From Budvicia aquatica DSM 5075 = ATCC 35567 (GTDB lineage Bacteria; Pseudomonadota; Gammaproteobacteria; Enterobacterales; Enterobacteriaceae): a stretch of DNA of 60,538 nucleotides. A program made the position numbers and the translations under genes. Positions 1-8,480 of the stretch are shown here, in pieces (the first letter of the stretch is position 1; each line of letters opens with the position of its first letter). Under the pieces are notes generated by a model. The model saw nothing but the letters and a program-made list of their open reading frames with translations. It made no database searches and was not told the DNA's origin. The stretch spans positions 1-60,538 of the forward strand of contig NZ_ATYS01000034.1 of the NCBI RefSeq assembly GCF_000427805.1, written 5' to 3'.

Positions 1-10
1 TGCCAGGCTT
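1..10 (+). rRNA. 3' end of 5S rRNA (partial)
   Basis: The first ten bases match the end of enterobacterial 5S rRNA (E. coli ends CTGCCAGGCAT). They are followed at once by a terminator and by sequence like the rrnB T1-T2 spacer, and mobB/mobA lie downstream, as they do after rrnA in E. coli. Only the last bases are in the window, so the identification rests on context. Confidence 0.7.
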
Positions 11-24
11 TAATTAAAAGTAAT

Positions 25-50
25 AACCCTCAGCGTAAGCTGGGGTTTTT
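25..50 (+). terminator. First rrn terminator (T1-like)
   Basis: An imperfect GC-rich stem (CCC-CAGC with GCTGGGG, tetraloop GTAA, one bulged T) is followed by five T. It lies about 15 nt past the 5S end, the position of T1 in rrn operons. Confidence 0.75.
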
Positions 51-90
51 GCTTTTATGGAATATGGAAAATCCCTATTCGAGCATGGGA

Positions 91-168
91 ACGCACCGCA
101 GGTGCGTAACATGCGACCAAATCGTCGGGAACGATTTGGAACAGCGCTTGCGCTGGCCCCGGCGGGGC
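91..168 (+). repeat. rrn spacer module 1: run of four hairpins
   Basis: Consecutive perfect stems: ACGCACC/GGTGCGT (91-107), CCAAATCGT/ACGATTTGG with loop CGGGA (117-139), CAGCG/CGCTG (142-155) and GCCCC/GGGGC (156-168). The last three have the order and spacing of the hairpins between T1 and T2 of E. coli rrnB, whose first stem also encloses a CGGGA-type loop. A degenerate 5S-tail sequence (GTAGGGAACTGCCAGCCT) follows at 193-210. Confidence 0.6.
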
Positions 169-210
169 GAGTATCAGGATGATACGAGTATTGTAGGGAA
201 CTGCCAGCCT

Positions 211-258
211 TTTTGTTTTGTCTGTAGCTTGTCGGTAAGCGTCTCGACAGAGTAGGAC
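211..258 (+). repeat. Direct repeat A, copy 1 (rrn T1-T2 spacer)
   Basis: These 48 nt recur at 493-540 with two mismatches. They correspond to the stretch after T1 in E. coli rrnB that ends GAGTAGGAC. A perfect CAAATGTGT/ACACATTTG stem with a CGGGA loop follows at 258-280. Confidence 0.75.
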
Positions 259-295
259 AAATGTGTCGGGAACACATTTGAACATCGCCTGCGAC

Positions 296-334
296 GGCCC
301 GAAGGGCGGCGGGCAGGAAGCCCGGCGTAAACTG
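296..334 (+). repeat. Direct repeat B, copy 1 (rrn T1-T2 spacer)
   Basis: These 39 nt (GGCCCGAAGGGCGGCGGGC..., ending AAACTG) recur at 425-463 with three mismatches. They match the E. coli rrnB segment just before T2, including a second copy of the 5S tail (ACTGCCAGGC, 331-340). Confidence 0.75.
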
Positions 335-357
335 CCAGGCTTTAATTAAATGGATAA

Positions 358-384
358 GCCCTCTGCGAAAGCAGAGGGCTTTTT
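358..384 (+). terminator. rrn terminator T2-like
   Basis: Perfect 9-bp stem GCCCTCTGC/GCAGAGGGC with loop GAAA, followed by five T. This is the strongest terminator of the rrn end. Confidence 0.9.
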
Positions 385-424
385 CTATGGGAAATTTTCA
401 ATTTATCTATCAGCGCATCGGATT

Positions 425-463
425 GGCCCAAAGGGTGGCGGGCGGGAAGCCCGGCGTAAACTG
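425..463 (+). repeat. Direct repeat B, copy 2
   Basis: Second copy of the 39-nt element at 296-334 (36/39 identical), lying after T2. It is followed by a degenerate copy of the first terminator arm (GTAAGCTGGGGTTTTT, 481-496). E. coli rrnB has no such extra copy. Confidence 0.7.
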
Positions 464-492
464 TATGCTTTAAATAATGGGTAAGCTGGGGT

Positions 493-540
493 TTTTGTTT
501 TGTCTGAAGCTTGTCGGTAAGCGTCTCGGCAGAGTAGGAC
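493..540 (+). repeat. Direct repeat A, copy 2
   Basis: Second copy of the 48-nt element at 211-258 (46/48 identical). The hairpin that follows (from about 540) is decayed, so this third module looks like a degenerating duplication. Confidence 0.7.
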
Positions 541-596
541 GACGATGTTGGGAACACATTGGGCAACGTATCGCATCTATGTTTATATCGCGTTAA

Positions 597-623
597 TAAA
601 AAAGCCCTGACGGCTATCAGGGC
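597..623 (-). terminator. Terminator of mobAB transcript (minus strand)
   Basis: Stem GCCCTGA/TCAGGGC (604-610 and 617-623) preceded on the plus strand by a run of A, which reads as a T tract on the minus strand. It lies 115 nt past the mobB stop. The sequence in between shows no gene. Confidence 0.75.
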
Positions 624-737
624 ATATAAATCAAGAACATGGTACTTGAGAGAATTATTCCTCTCTAACGTTCCATTGTTTGGTTAGCATACTAAAAATA
701 AAGTCATTTATTTCACCGGCCTGGCTTAACTTGTATC

Positions 738-1271
738 TTAATATTTTTCTATTTTCTGACTGTTTAACCATGTCTGAATAAATTTTGCTATTACCGCCGG
801 ATTATTAATATCGAGTTTTGGAATATTAAGTTCTATATCGTCATCCGTAGCTAATGCAATAACATACTGATCAATTAATCCCTCAAAGGGTTTCGCTATG
901 CTGGATCGAAATAAGGCTATCTTGTTTACCGGTTCATGCTTAAAGCCTTCAATTAACACTAAATCTATAAGATCAGGATTAAATTGAGTAATTAACCCTG
1001 ATAGATTTACTGCGTTATCGGGTGTTTCGGTCATTAGCGCCCAGCGTTGATCGCAGGCTACTATGGTTTGAGTTGCCCCCGCTTTACGCAGTTCATAGCT
1101 ATCTTTTCCCGGCTTATCGATATCCATATTATGGTGGGAATGTTTGATTAGCCCGCAGCGTATACCCATAGAAAATAACTCAGGAATGAGTTTTTTGAGC
1201 AGCGTGGTTTTTCCGGTACCGCTATAGGCGGTAATAGCTAATAAAGGTATCTGATTATTAGTTATTTTCAT
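738..1271 (-). CDS. mobB: Molybdopterin-guanine dinucleotide biosynthesis adapter MobB
   Basis: MobB is a small cytoplasmic P-loop GTP-binding protein that assists MobA in attaching GMP to molybdopterin; it is accessory rather than essential. The Walker A motif AYSGTGKTT lies at about residues 15-23, followed by the family's IKHSHH segment and a D-K-PGKDSYELRKAGA stretch. Its 177 aa match the usual length of about 170-175. It starts one base after the mobA stop, so the two genes form a mobA-mobB operon on the minus strand. The rrn - mobB - mobA order is that of E. coli. Its product serves molybdoenzymes, not the haem-based Nrf system next door. Confidence 0.95.
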   Translation of the reverse strand: MKITNNQIPLLAITAYSGTGKTTLLKKLIPELFSMGIRCGLIKHSHHNMDIDKPGKDSYELRKAGATQTIVACDQRWALMTETPDNAVNLSGLITQFNPDLIDLVLIEGFKHEPVNKIALFRSSIAKPFEGLIDQYVIALATDDDIELNIPKLDINNPAVIAKFIQTWLNSQKIEKY

Positions 1272-1272
1272 A

Positions 1273-1854
1273 TTATTTCTGCTCGTTCCAGTTATTACAT
1301 TCGTCTAAGGTGTTGATATTTCTGAACGCATCTGGCGAGTTTTGAAAATCTACCGGCGTTGCCTTTTGTTGGGAGAGAAAGATCATTAGCTTGCGATCGC
1401 CACCGAGTAAATAGCGACGTAATGGCGTTATTAAGTCGGTGTGTAATAGTGCCAGCGTCGGATGAGCTCTGTGACCATCATCCGCATAGGCGGCGAGCTG
1501 ATTGCCTCGGTTATTCCATAGCCTGTCTGCAAGATCATCAGGTATCAGTGGTGTATCACAAGGTGAGAAAAGAACCCAATCGGTGTTACTGTTTTCTAAT
1601 GCGGTAAGAATTCCGGCTAATGGGCCATTAAAGCCATCCATTGAGTCGGAAAAAACCGGATAGCCACTCTTTTGATACTCTTCAATATTGCGGTTAGCGC
1701 TAATAATAATGTGACTAACCTGCGGTCTGAGTCGCGCGAGTACGTGCTGGTATAAGGGAACCCCATTAACTTTAACCAGACCTTTGTCTGTACCGCCCAT
1801 ACGCGTTGCTTGCCCGCCTGAGAGTATCGCTCCGGTAAGTGGAGGTATTGGCAT
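1273..1854 (-). CDS. mobA: Molybdenum cofactor guanylyltransferase MobA
   Basis: MobA transfers GMP from GTP to molybdenum-molybdopterin to form the bis-MGD cofactor of DMSO-reductase-family enzymes. The N-terminal nucleotide-binding signature is clear (AILSGGQATRMGGTDKG), as are the later ...GPLAGILTAL and FSPCDTPLIP segments of the family. I start at the ATG at 1854 (193 aa, close to the 194 aa of E. coli MobA). It has an AGGGGA ribosome site 6 nt upstream, whereas an upstream in-frame TTG (1875) has none. First gene of the mobA-mobB pair. Confidence 0.95.
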   Translation of the reverse strand: MPIPPLTGAILSGGQATRMGGTDKGLVKVNGVPLYQHVLARLRPQVSHIIISANRNIEEYQKSGYPVFSDSMDGFNGPLAGILTALENSNTDWVLFSPCDTPLIPDDLADRLWNNRGNQLAAYADDGHRAHPTLALLHTDLITPLRRYLLGGDRKLMIFLSQQKATPVDFQNSPDAFRNINTLDECNNWNEQK

Positions 1855-2146
1855 TTCTGTTCCCCTATAATGCAATAGTAGTCGCTATTCTAACGTTATT
1901 GTTAGCAGATGGCCTGCTTTATTGATGATTGAAAATTTGCGTAGGCTAGTTTAAATGTAATTGAGAATCATTTTATATTATGGACAGTGACTAATATTCA
2001 TATGGAATATTTTCGAAAATTGATATTATTTTTATATAACCCATTATGGTTATATGTTGTTTACCCACTAATTAAATACCTATAAATGGTTATTTAATTT
2101 ATATAACTCGTTATAGGTATTTGAAAACAATAGATGAATATATTAT

Positions 2147-2160
2147 TTGAACCCTATCAA
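2147..2160. promoter_or_regulatory. FNR-like site upstream of nrfA
   Basis: TTGAACCCTATCAA matches the FNR consensus TTGAT-N4-ATCAA at 9 of 10 positions. It lies about 210 nt upstream of nrfA in an AT-rich intergenic region. nrfA in E. coli is FNR-dependent, so a site is expected; which candidate is used is not shown. Confidence 0.5.
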
Positions 2161-2187
2161 GAAATTAAAAATTATCGCCCATATTCA

Positions 2188-2201
2188 TTGATCTAAAACA
2201 A
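2188..2201. promoter_or_regulatory. Second FNR-like site upstream of nrfA
   Basis: TTGATCTAAAACAA matches the FNR consensus at 9 of 10 positions. A -10-like TATATT lies at 2241-2246. The spacing to it is a little longer than the usual -41.5 class II geometry, so the start point remains uncertain. Confidence 0.45.
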
Positions 2202-2263
2202 TCAACATTTAGACAAATATTTAATTACTCCAGAATTCGTTATATTTAATGTGATAAATAAAA

Positions 2264-2279
2264 TACTACTTTAGTAGTA
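2264..2279. promoter_or_regulatory. 7-2-7 inverted repeat, candidate NarL/NarP site
   Basis: TACTACT-TT-AGTAGTA is a perfect 7-2-7 inverted repeat. Each half fits the NarL/NarP heptamer TACYYMT at 6 of 7 positions, and 7-2-7 is the spacing NarP requires. It is followed by TTTTTT, so it could also be read as a weak hairpin in the leader, but a 2-nt loop makes a DNA operator the better reading. Confidence 0.5.
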
Positions 2280-2369
2280 ATTTTTTAGTGCACAGGAATA
2301 GGCACATAAAGATATATATCTTACTAATCGGCTCAATGAACGCCGAATTTATAATAAATGGGAGTACTT

Positions 2370-3791
2370 ATGGTGGGCAAGATTAAGGCAAGGTTATCAG
2401 CTACTTTACTGATATTGTTTGCATCATTTCTGGTAAGCAATATTGCGGTAGCTAAGTCAGATGTAGAGGCTCGTAATGAGGTTTTTGCAAAGGATCATGC
2501 AAATCAATACGAGTCATGGAAAGCAACCAGTGAGCAAGACAAATTGGGTGGCGGTCTCGATGAATTCCCTGACATGGTTATTCTTTGGGCGGGTTACCCT
2601 TTTGCAAAAGACTATAAAAAAGCGCGTGGTCACTTCTACGCCATTACAGATATTCGTGAATCTCTTCGTACCGGAGCACCAGTAAAAGACACTGATGGTC
2701 CATTACCTATGGCCTGTTGGAGCTGTAAAAGCCCTGATGTCGCCAGACTAATTGATGAAGGCGGTGAAGCGGCTTATTTTGAAGGTATGTGGTCAAAAGG
2801 CGGTGCGCAAGTTGTTAACCCGATTGGCTGTGGCGACTGTCATGACACCGCATCTAAAGAGTTTGCGGAAGGTAAACCCGCTCTCTATATGTCACGCCCT
2901 TATACCGAGCGTGCATTAGAGACTATCGGTAAGCCATTCGATAAAGCCAGTCGTTTAGATCAACAGTCTATGGTTTGTAGTAACTGCCACGTTGAATACT
3001 ATTTTGATGGCAAAAATAAAGCGGTTAAGTTCCCTTGGGATAAGGGGATGACCGTTGAGAAGATGGAAGAGTATTACGACAATATCGCTTTCTCCGATTG
3101 GGTTCATCAGCTCTCTAAAGCTCCGATGCTGAAAGCTCAACATCCTGAATATGAGACTTGGAGTCAGGGTATTCACGGTAAAAACAACGTGACCTGTATT
3201 GACTGTCATATGCCTAAAGTGCAAAACGCGGAAGGCAAAGTTTATACCGACCATAAAATTGGTAATCCATTTGATCGTTTCAACGAAACCTGTGCCAGTT
3301 GCCATACCCAAAGTAAGCAAGAGCTACAGGATATCGTTGCTAGCAGAAAAGAAGCGGTTAAAGAACTTAAGAAGAAAACTGAAAGTCAGTTAGTTCACGC
3401 TCACTTCGAAGCGAAAGCTGCATGGGATGCCGGCGCTACCGAAGAAGAGATGAAGCCAATTCTGACCGATATTCGTCATGCTCAATGGCGCTGGGATTAC
3501 TCTATTGCTTCCCATGGTATTCATATGCATGCACCTGAAGTGGCATTGAAAACTCTGGGTACTGCATTAGATAAAGCGGCTGATGCACGTACTAAATTAG
3601 CCCGCCTGTTAGCGACAAAAGGTATTACTCACGAAATCGCGTTACCGGATCTTTCCACTAAAGCTAATGCACAAAAAGCATTAGGCATGGATATGCAAAA
3701 ACTTGAGAGCGATAAACAAGAATTCTTGAAAACCAGACCGGTTGAATGGGATGCAAATGCCAGAAAAGAAGGGCGCTTGTTAAGCAAATAA
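2370..3791 (+). CDS. nrfA: Pentahaem cytochrome c nitrite reductase NrfA
   Basis: NrfA reduces nitrite to ammonium with six electrons in the periplasm. Residues 1 to about 29 form a signal peptide. The catalytic haem site is the rare CWSCK motif (about 116-120), whose lysine is the proximal ligand. Four ordinary CxxCH sites follow (CGDCH, CSNCH, CIDCH, CASCH), giving five haems. The sequence is very close to E. coli NrfA (for example [33 protein letters not shown]). I start at 2370, where GGGAG sits 5-6 nt upstream; the in-frame ATG at 2358 would place that ribosome site inside the gene. This gives 473 aa against 478 in E. coli. First gene of the nrf operon. Confidence 0.98.
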   Translation: MVGKIKARLSATLLILFASFLVSNIAVAKSDVEARNEVFAKDHANQYESWKATSEQDKLGGGLDEFPDMVILWAGYPFAKDYKKARGHFYAITDIRESLRTGAPVKDTDGPLPMACWSCKSPDVARLIDEGGEAAYFEGMWSKGGAQVVNPIGCGDCHDTASKEFAEGKPALYMSRPYTERALETIGKPFDKASRLDQQSMVCSNCHVEYYFDGKNKAVKFPWDKGMTVEKMEEYYDNIAFSDWVHQLSKAPMLKAQHPEYETWSQGIHGKNNVTCIDCHMPKVQNAEGKVYTDHKIGNPFDRFNETCASCHTQSKQELQDIVASRKEAVKELKKKTESQLVHAHFEAKAAWDAGATEEEMKPILTDIRHAQWRWDYSIASHGIHMHAPEVALKTLGTALDKAADARTKLARLLATKGITHEIALPDLSTKANAQKALGMDMQKLESDKQEFLKTRPVEWDANARKEGRLLSK

Positions 3792-3798
3792 AGTTATC

Positions 3799-3818
3799 GG
3801 CCCCGGAATCACGGGGCC
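3799..3818 (+). other. Intercistronic hairpin nrfA-nrfB
   Basis: Stem GGCCCCG/CGGGGCC with a 6-nt loop lies just after the nrfA stop and lacks a T tract. It is more likely an mRNA-stabilising or partial attenuating structure, raising nrfA output over the rest of the operon, than a full terminator. Confidence 0.55.
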
Positions 3819-3837
3819 CTATTAAGGTGGAATTATC

Positions 3838-4386
3838 ATGGGCAGTTTACGTTCATTATTTAAGGGCGGACTGTTGATGCTGGTATCAATGCTTGTGCTG
3901 ACGGCCATGCCGTTGTCAGCCGCGCAGGCGCCGGAGCAGAAAACAGAAGCATCGTCCGAGTACAAAGTGGAATTACAGCGTAATCCTGATTATGCCTGTA
4001 CTCAGTGTCACAAAGAGAATAAAGATCAGATGCATGGCGCTCACGCCAAGGCAACGAATCCTAATAACTTATTACCAGTAACCTGTACTAACTGTCATGG
4101 GAAGATATCACCAGAGCACCGTAATGGCGTGCCTGATGCTATGCGTTTCAATAAAGATACCTTCCCAGTTGATAAACAAAATCAGGTTTGCATGACCTGT
4201 CATCAGCCGGAAAAACTGCGCACTGCACTGTGGGCTCATGACGTTCATATCCTTAAGACATCGTGCGCCAGCTGTCACCAGTTACACCCACCGGTCGATC
4301 CGGTACAAGGGTTAGACAATAAAGGTCAGATTAAGCTGTGTGTAGATTGTCATACCAAACAGCAAAAAGATAAGGAAACCCCATGA
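3838..4386 (+). CDS. nrfB: Pentahaem electron-transfer cytochrome NrfB
   Basis: NrfB carries electrons from the NrfCD quinol dehydrogenase to NrfA in the periplasm. A signal peptide (hydrophobic core near residues 12-27, ending in an LSAAQA-like cleavage region) is followed by five CxxCH motifs: CTQCH, CTNCH, CMTCH, CASCH and CVDCH. That is the NrfB count, and the 182 aa compare with 188 in E. coli. An AAGGTGG ribosome site precedes the ATG. Its stop overlaps the nrfC start (ATGA). Confidence 0.96.
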   Translation: MGSLRSLFKGGLLMLVSMLVLTAMPLSAAQAPEQKTEASSEYKVELQRNPDYACTQCHKENKDQMHGAHAKATNPNNLLPVTCTNCHGKISPEHRNGVPDAMRFNKDTFPVDKQNQVCMTCHQPEKLRTALWAHDVHILKTSCASCHQLHPPVDPVQGLDNKGQIKLCVDCHTKQQKDKETP

Positions 4387-5054
4387 GTTGCTCACGCCGT
4401 CATTTTATTGCCGGTATGGGAGCAGTAATCTTTATGACCGGCCCGGTTAGCGGCACGTTGGCACAAACCATGTCTATTAATGGTATTCGTTATGGCATGG
4501 TATATGACGAGACTCGTTGTATAGGTTGTACTGCGTGCATGGATGCTTGCCGGGAGGTGAATAAAGTTCCTGAAGGTGTGTCACGGCTAAATATCATCCG
4601 TACAGGCCCGATAGGTGAGTTTCCTGAGGCAAAATATCAGTTCGATCGTCACTCTTGTCAGCATTGTGATAATCCACCTTGCGTACACGTGTGCCCGACC
4701 GGTGCGTCTTATAAAGATGCAGCAACGGGCATTGTTGATGTTAATCCGGATCGCTGCGTAGGCTGTCAGTACTGTATTGCTGCCTGCCCATACCGTGTGC
4801 GGTTTATTCACCCGGTTAAGAAGACCGCGGATAAATGTAATTTCTGCCGCGATACTAACTTAGCGCAGGGGAAATTACCGGCTTGCGTGGAGTCTTGTCC
4901 AACTAAGGCTCTGACATTCGGTAACTTAGACGACCCGAACAGCGAGATTGTGAAATTAATCGCGAATAAAACGACTTATCGCTCAAAAGTACATTTAGGT
5001 ACAGATCCTAAGATGTATCGTATTCCAAGCAAACATGGGGAGATTAAAGGATGA
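4383..5054 (+). CDS. nrfC: Nitrite reductase 4Fe-4S subunit NrfC
   Basis: NrfC is the periplasmic iron-sulphur partner of NrfD in the menaquinol dehydrogenase that feeds NrfB. The N-terminus carries a twin-arginine signal (SRRHFIAG, residues 4-11), as expected for a protein exported with clusters in place. Four cysteine groups of DMSO-reductase-B type follow (CIGCTACMDAC, CQHCDNPPCVHVC, CVGCQYCIAAC, CNFC...CVESC), for four [4Fe-4S] clusters. The length of 223 aa equals that of E. coli NrfC. It overlaps nrfB and nrfD by ATGA at both ends, so translation is probably coupled. Confidence 0.96.
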   Translation: MSCSRRHFIAGMGAVIFMTGPVSGTLAQTMSINGIRYGMVYDETRCIGCTACMDACREVNKVPEGVSRLNIIRTGPIGEFPEAKYQFDRHSCQHCDNPPCVHVCPTGASYKDAATGIVDVNPDRCVGCQYCIAACPYRVRFIHPVKKTADKCNFCRDTNLAQGKLPACVESCPTKALTFGNLDDPNSEIVKLIANKTTYRSKVHLGTDPKMYRIPSKHGEIKG

Positions 5055-6007
5055 GCAGTGCTTTTCATTTTGAATCTCTGGTTTGGGACTGGCCGATCGC
5101 CATTTACCTCTTCTTAATCGGCGTTTCTGCAGGAATGGCAACCATCGCTGTTTTTCTTAAGCGCCGGGTTTTAGGTAATGACGCAAGCAAAGATGGCGTG
5201 ATCAAAGCAACGGCAATTATCGCCCCTTTGACCGTTATTTTAGGCCTGACGATTCTGATTTTCCACCTGACCCGCCCTTGGACCTTCTGGTACCTGATGA
5301 TTTTCTATAGTCCGACTTCAGTTATGTCACTTGGAGTTATGCTGTTTCAGGTTTATATGGTGGTTCTTCTGGTCTGGCTGGCATTACTGTTTCGTAATGA
5401 GATCGCGGTATTTATTGAGCAACGCTTCAAAGCACTTAGCTGGATTAACGGAATTTTAGCCAAGCTTGTTCGCTTTGAAAAAATGCTCGAGCCATTGATG
5501 GTCTTTCTTGCCGTCGCATTGGGGGCCTATACCGGCTTCCTGCTGTCTGCGCTTAAGACTTACCCGATGTTGAATAATCCGGTTCTTCCGGTATTGTTCT
5601 TATTCTCAGGGGTATCATCTGGTGCTGCGGCTGCTGTGCTTTTCGGGATTGTTGGCTTCAAGCAACCTGTCGATAGCCCGTCAGTTCATTTTGTCCACCA
5701 GATTGAAAAACCGGTTGTTCTGTTCGAACTGTTTCTGCTACTAGCACTGTTTGTCGGCCTATTCTTTGGCGGCGGGCAGAAAGAAGTTGCGGCAATCGCC
5801 GCTGTTGGCGGCGGGTTCTGGTCTAACGTATTCTGGTTTGGCGTTATCGGGCTGGGTATTTTACTGCCACTGATAATGGGTATTGTATGCAGTAAGAGCA
5901 TTCAGCACAGTAAAGGCTATATAATAGCGGTATCTTGTATGGGATTATCCGGCGTACTACTGCTACGGTTTTTTATACTGTATGCCGGCCAGATGACGGT
6001 AGCCTAG
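5051..6007 (+). CDS. nrfD: Nitrite reductase membrane quinol dehydrogenase NrfD
   Basis: NrfD is the integral membrane subunit that oxidises menaquinol and passes electrons to NrfC. The sequence is almost wholly hydrophobic with about eight predicted membrane segments, begins with the family's FESLVWDWPIAIYLF motif and has 318 aa like E. coli NrfD. It overlaps nrfC by four bases. A 26-nt gap with an AAGGATAT ribosome site separates it from nrfE. Confidence 0.95.
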   Translation: MSSAFHFESLVWDWPIAIYLFLIGVSAGMATIAVFLKRRVLGNDASKDGVIKATAIIAPLTVILGLTILIFHLTRPWTFWYLMIFYSPTSVMSLGVMLFQVYMVVLLVWLALLFRNEIAVFIEQRFKALSWINGILAKLVRFEKMLEPLMVFLAVALGAYTGFLLSALKTYPMLNNPVLPVLFLFSGVSSGAAAAVLFGIVGFKQPVDSPSVHFVHQIEKPVVLFELFLLLALFVGLFFGGGQKEVAAIAAVGGGFWSNVFWFGVIGLGILLPLIMGIVCSKSIQHSKGYIIAVSCMGLSGVLLLRFFILYAGQMTVA

Positions 6008-6033
6008 TGAATGTTAAACGTTAAGGATATAGC

Positions 6034-7941
6034 ATGATCCCTGATTTGGGGCTGCTATCCCTGCTGTGTGCTTTGGCACTTTCAGCTTTATTAAGCATTG
6101 TTCCGCTGGTTGGTATTTACCGCCAGCGGACGTTACTTATTCGCTATGCGATGCCTTTAAGCTATGGCGTCTGTCTGTTTACTACCCTATCTATTTTATT
6201 ACTGGGTTACAGTTTTGGCACTGATGATTTTTCCGTGCTGTATGTCGCCCAGCATTCCAATTCACAACTACCACTATTTTTTAAGCTGGCTGCAGTATGG
6301 GGCGGACATGAAGGCTCTATGCTGTTTTGGCTCTTTTCCTTGTCTGTCTGGACTGCTCTGGTCGCCGCCCTGGGGAAAAAAGTTGATATTCTGATTAATG
6401 CCCGGGTACTGGCAATACTTGGCATTATTATGATTGGCTTTTGCCTGTTTATCTTACTGCTATCTAATCCCTTTGAGCGCATTTTTCCTTCTCCGTTGGA
6501 AGGTCGCGACCTCAATCCGATGTTGCAGGATATCGGGCTGATCTTTCACCCTCCTTTACTGTACCTGGGCTATGTCGGTTTTGCGGTTAATTTCGCCTTT
6601 GCCATTGCGGCATTACTCAGCGGAAAAATGGATGCGGCCGTTGCCCACTGGAGTCGTCCCTGGGCACTGGGCGCATGGATTTGTTTAACCGGCGGTATTA
6701 TTCTCGGTTCATGGTGGGCTTATTATGAGCTGGGCTGGGGAGGATGGTGGTTCTGGGATCCGGTTGAGAATGCCTCTTTAATGCCATGGCTGCTAGGCAC
6801 GGCGTTATTGCACGCACTGGTTGTTACTGAACAGCGTGGTGCTTTCAGTTACTGGAGTCTATTGCTCTCCATTTTTACCTTTGCTCTCAGCCTGCTGGGT
6901 ACCTTTATTGTCCGTTCCGGCGTACTGACTTCCGTTCATGCCTTTGCGGTCGACCCCGGTCGTGGAATCATGTTGCTGCTGCTATTAGGCATCGCGATTA
7001 TTGGTGCGCTGACCCTATTTGCTTTTAAAGCCAATACCCAGTCTTCAGCTATCCGGTTTAATCTATTTTCGCGTGAAGTATTTTTACTGTTAGCCAATGT
7101 ATTACTCAGTATTGTGACGTTGATTGTCCTTATCGGGACGTTTTATCCGATGCTGTTTACCGCCTTTGGCCTAGGTTCTATCTCAGTCGGTGCACCTTAC
7201 TTCAACAGCACCTTCGTACCGCCTGCGTTATTAATATTATTGGTTATGGGTTTTTCAACCCTCAGCCGTTGGAAAAGTATACCGTCGTCCAGCTTAAAGA
7301 AAATTATGATACCAGCCGGGCTGGCGGTTCTGGGCGGAGTCTTGTTCGGCCTGATGTTTGAACGGGTTTATCCGACGGTGATATTGGCGATAGCTCTCTC
7401 GCTATGGGTTATTTTGGGCAATCTGGTATTTATTCAGCGTATTACCCTGAGAAGCCTTGGTGTGTTGTTGGCTCATAGTGGTGTGGCGATAACCGCAATA
7501 GGAATTACATTATCAAGTTACTACTCCACGGAAGTCGGTGCCAAGATGATTCCGGGGAGTGAGAGCTCGTTGAGCGGATATACTTTCCACTACGATGAAA
7601 CCAGACTGCTTGTCGGACCTAATTACACCGCAGAACAGGCAGTTATTAGCGTCTCATCTCAGGGTAAAGCGATAACACAGTTAATGCCGGAACGTCGCCA
7701 TTATACCGTTCGAACAATGATGATGAGTGAACCGGGTATCTCCTGGGGATTATTTGGCGACCTGTATGTTGTTATGGGCGAAAAAGTTGACGGGGATTAC
7801 TATGCCCTGCGTTTTCACTACAAGCCTTTTGTCCGTTGGGTATGGGGTGGCGGATTATTTATGATGTTGGGCGGCCTGTGTGCGCTGTGGAGTAAGCGCA
7901 GTAAGCGAAGCAGCAATTCTGTTGTCGGAGGAATATCATGA
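6034..7941 (+). CDS. nrfE: CcmF-type haem lyase NrfE
   Basis: NrfE belongs to the CcmF haem-lyase family. In E. coli, NrfEFG attach haem to the CWSCK site of NrfA. The haem-handling WWD signature is present as WGGWWFWDPVENASLMPWL (near residues 228-246), flanked by many membrane segments and ...TFIVRSGVLTSVHAFA. At 635 aa it is about the size of full CcmF (about 650) and longer than E. coli NrfE (552). Its C-terminal part has the large periplasmic domain and final membrane helix of CcmF. It overlaps the next gene by ATGA. Confidence 0.92.
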   Translation: MIPDLGLLSLLCALALSALLSIVPLVGIYRQRTLLIRYAMPLSYGVCLFTTLSILLLGYSFGTDDFSVLYVAQHSNSQLPLFFKLAAVWGGHEGSMLFWLFSLSVWTALVAALGKKVDILINARVLAILGIIMIGFCLFILLLSNPFERIFPSPLEGRDLNPMLQDIGLIFHPPLLYLGYVGFAVNFAFAIAALLSGKMDAAVAHWSRPWALGAWICLTGGIILGSWWAYYELGWGGWWFWDPVENASLMPWLLGTALLHALVVTEQRGAFSYWSLLLSIFTFALSLLGTFIVRSGVLTSVHAFAVDPGRGIMLLLLLGIAIIGALTLFAFKANTQSSAIRFNLFSREVFLLLANVLLSIVTLIVLIGTFYPMLFTAFGLGSISVGAPYFNSTFVPPALLILLVMGFSTLSRWKSIPSSSLKKIMIPAGLAVLGGVLFGLMFERVYPTVILAIALSLWVILGNLVFIQRITLRSLGVLLAHSGVAITAIGITLSSYYSTEVGAKMIPGSESSLSGYTFHYDETRLLVGPNYTAEQAVISVSSQGKAITQLMPERRHYTVRTMMMSEPGISWGLFGDLYVVMGEKVDGDYYALRFHYKPFVRWVWGGGLFMMLGGLCALWSKRSKRSSNSVVGGIS

Positions 7942-8480
7942 ACAGGTTAAAGCTATTTTTACCTCTGTTTTTGGTTATGCTTTTGGGCATCGGGCTATAT
8001 TTTGGCCTAAAGCAAGACCCGCATAATTTATCCCTTCCTCAGCAGGATAAGCCATTGCCCGCATTTATCGCCGATGATTTGCTTCAACAGCATACAACCA
8101 TTACGCCACAGGATTTCAAAGGTCAGATTACGCTACTTAACGTTTGGGCAAGTTGGTGCCCGTCGTGTAAATCTGAGTTTCCTTTTTTGATTAGCCTTAA
8201 CGAGCAGCCGGATTTTCAGGTCTTTGGCCTGAATTACCGGGATGAGCGCAATGCTGCGCTGGATGTACTTGACCGTTTGGGTAATCCTTATATTCGCTCT
8301 ATTTACGATCCTGAAGGCAAACTGGCGTTGGACTTAGGGGTTTACGGCACACCAGAAACCTACCTCATCGACCGCCAGGGAATTATTCGCTATCGCTATT
8401 CCGGTGAGCTAAATCAGGCTATCTGGCAAAAAGAGTTTCAACCCAGAATTCAGTCAATCATGCAGGAGGGAGTAAAATGA
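7938..8480 (+). CDS. DsbE/CcmG-like thioredoxin of the nrf operon
   Basis: Membrane-anchored periplasmic thioredoxin of the DsbE/CcmG family, which keeps apocytochrome CxxCH cysteines reduced for haem attachment. Residues 5-22 form a membrane anchor. The active site is WASWCPSCK (near residue 70), and the family signature with the cis-proline is GVYGTPETYLID. E. coli nrf has no such gene and relies on the ccm copy, so this operon carries its own. It overlaps nrfE and nrfF by four bases each, so it is a true member of the operon. The name nrfX or ccmG could apply; I leave the symbol blank. Confidence 0.92.
   Translation: MNRLKLFLPLFLVMLLGIGLYFGLKQDPHNLSLPQQDKPLPAFIADDLLQQHTTITPQDFKGQITLLNVWASWCPSCKSEFPFLISLNEQPDFQVFGLNYRDERNAALDVLDRLGNPYIRSIYDPEGKLALDLGVYGTPETYLIDRQGIIRYRYSGELNQAIWQKEFQPRIQSIMQEGVK

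Noticed and set aside
2188-2206. Longer reading TTGAT...AATCAA as one FNR site
   Set aside because: Half-site spacing would be 8 nt, too wide for FNR; the 14-bp version with spacing 4 is used instead.
2955-3320. Long antisense frame inside nrfA
   Set aside because: Mirrors conserved NrfA haem-domain codons; no start signals.
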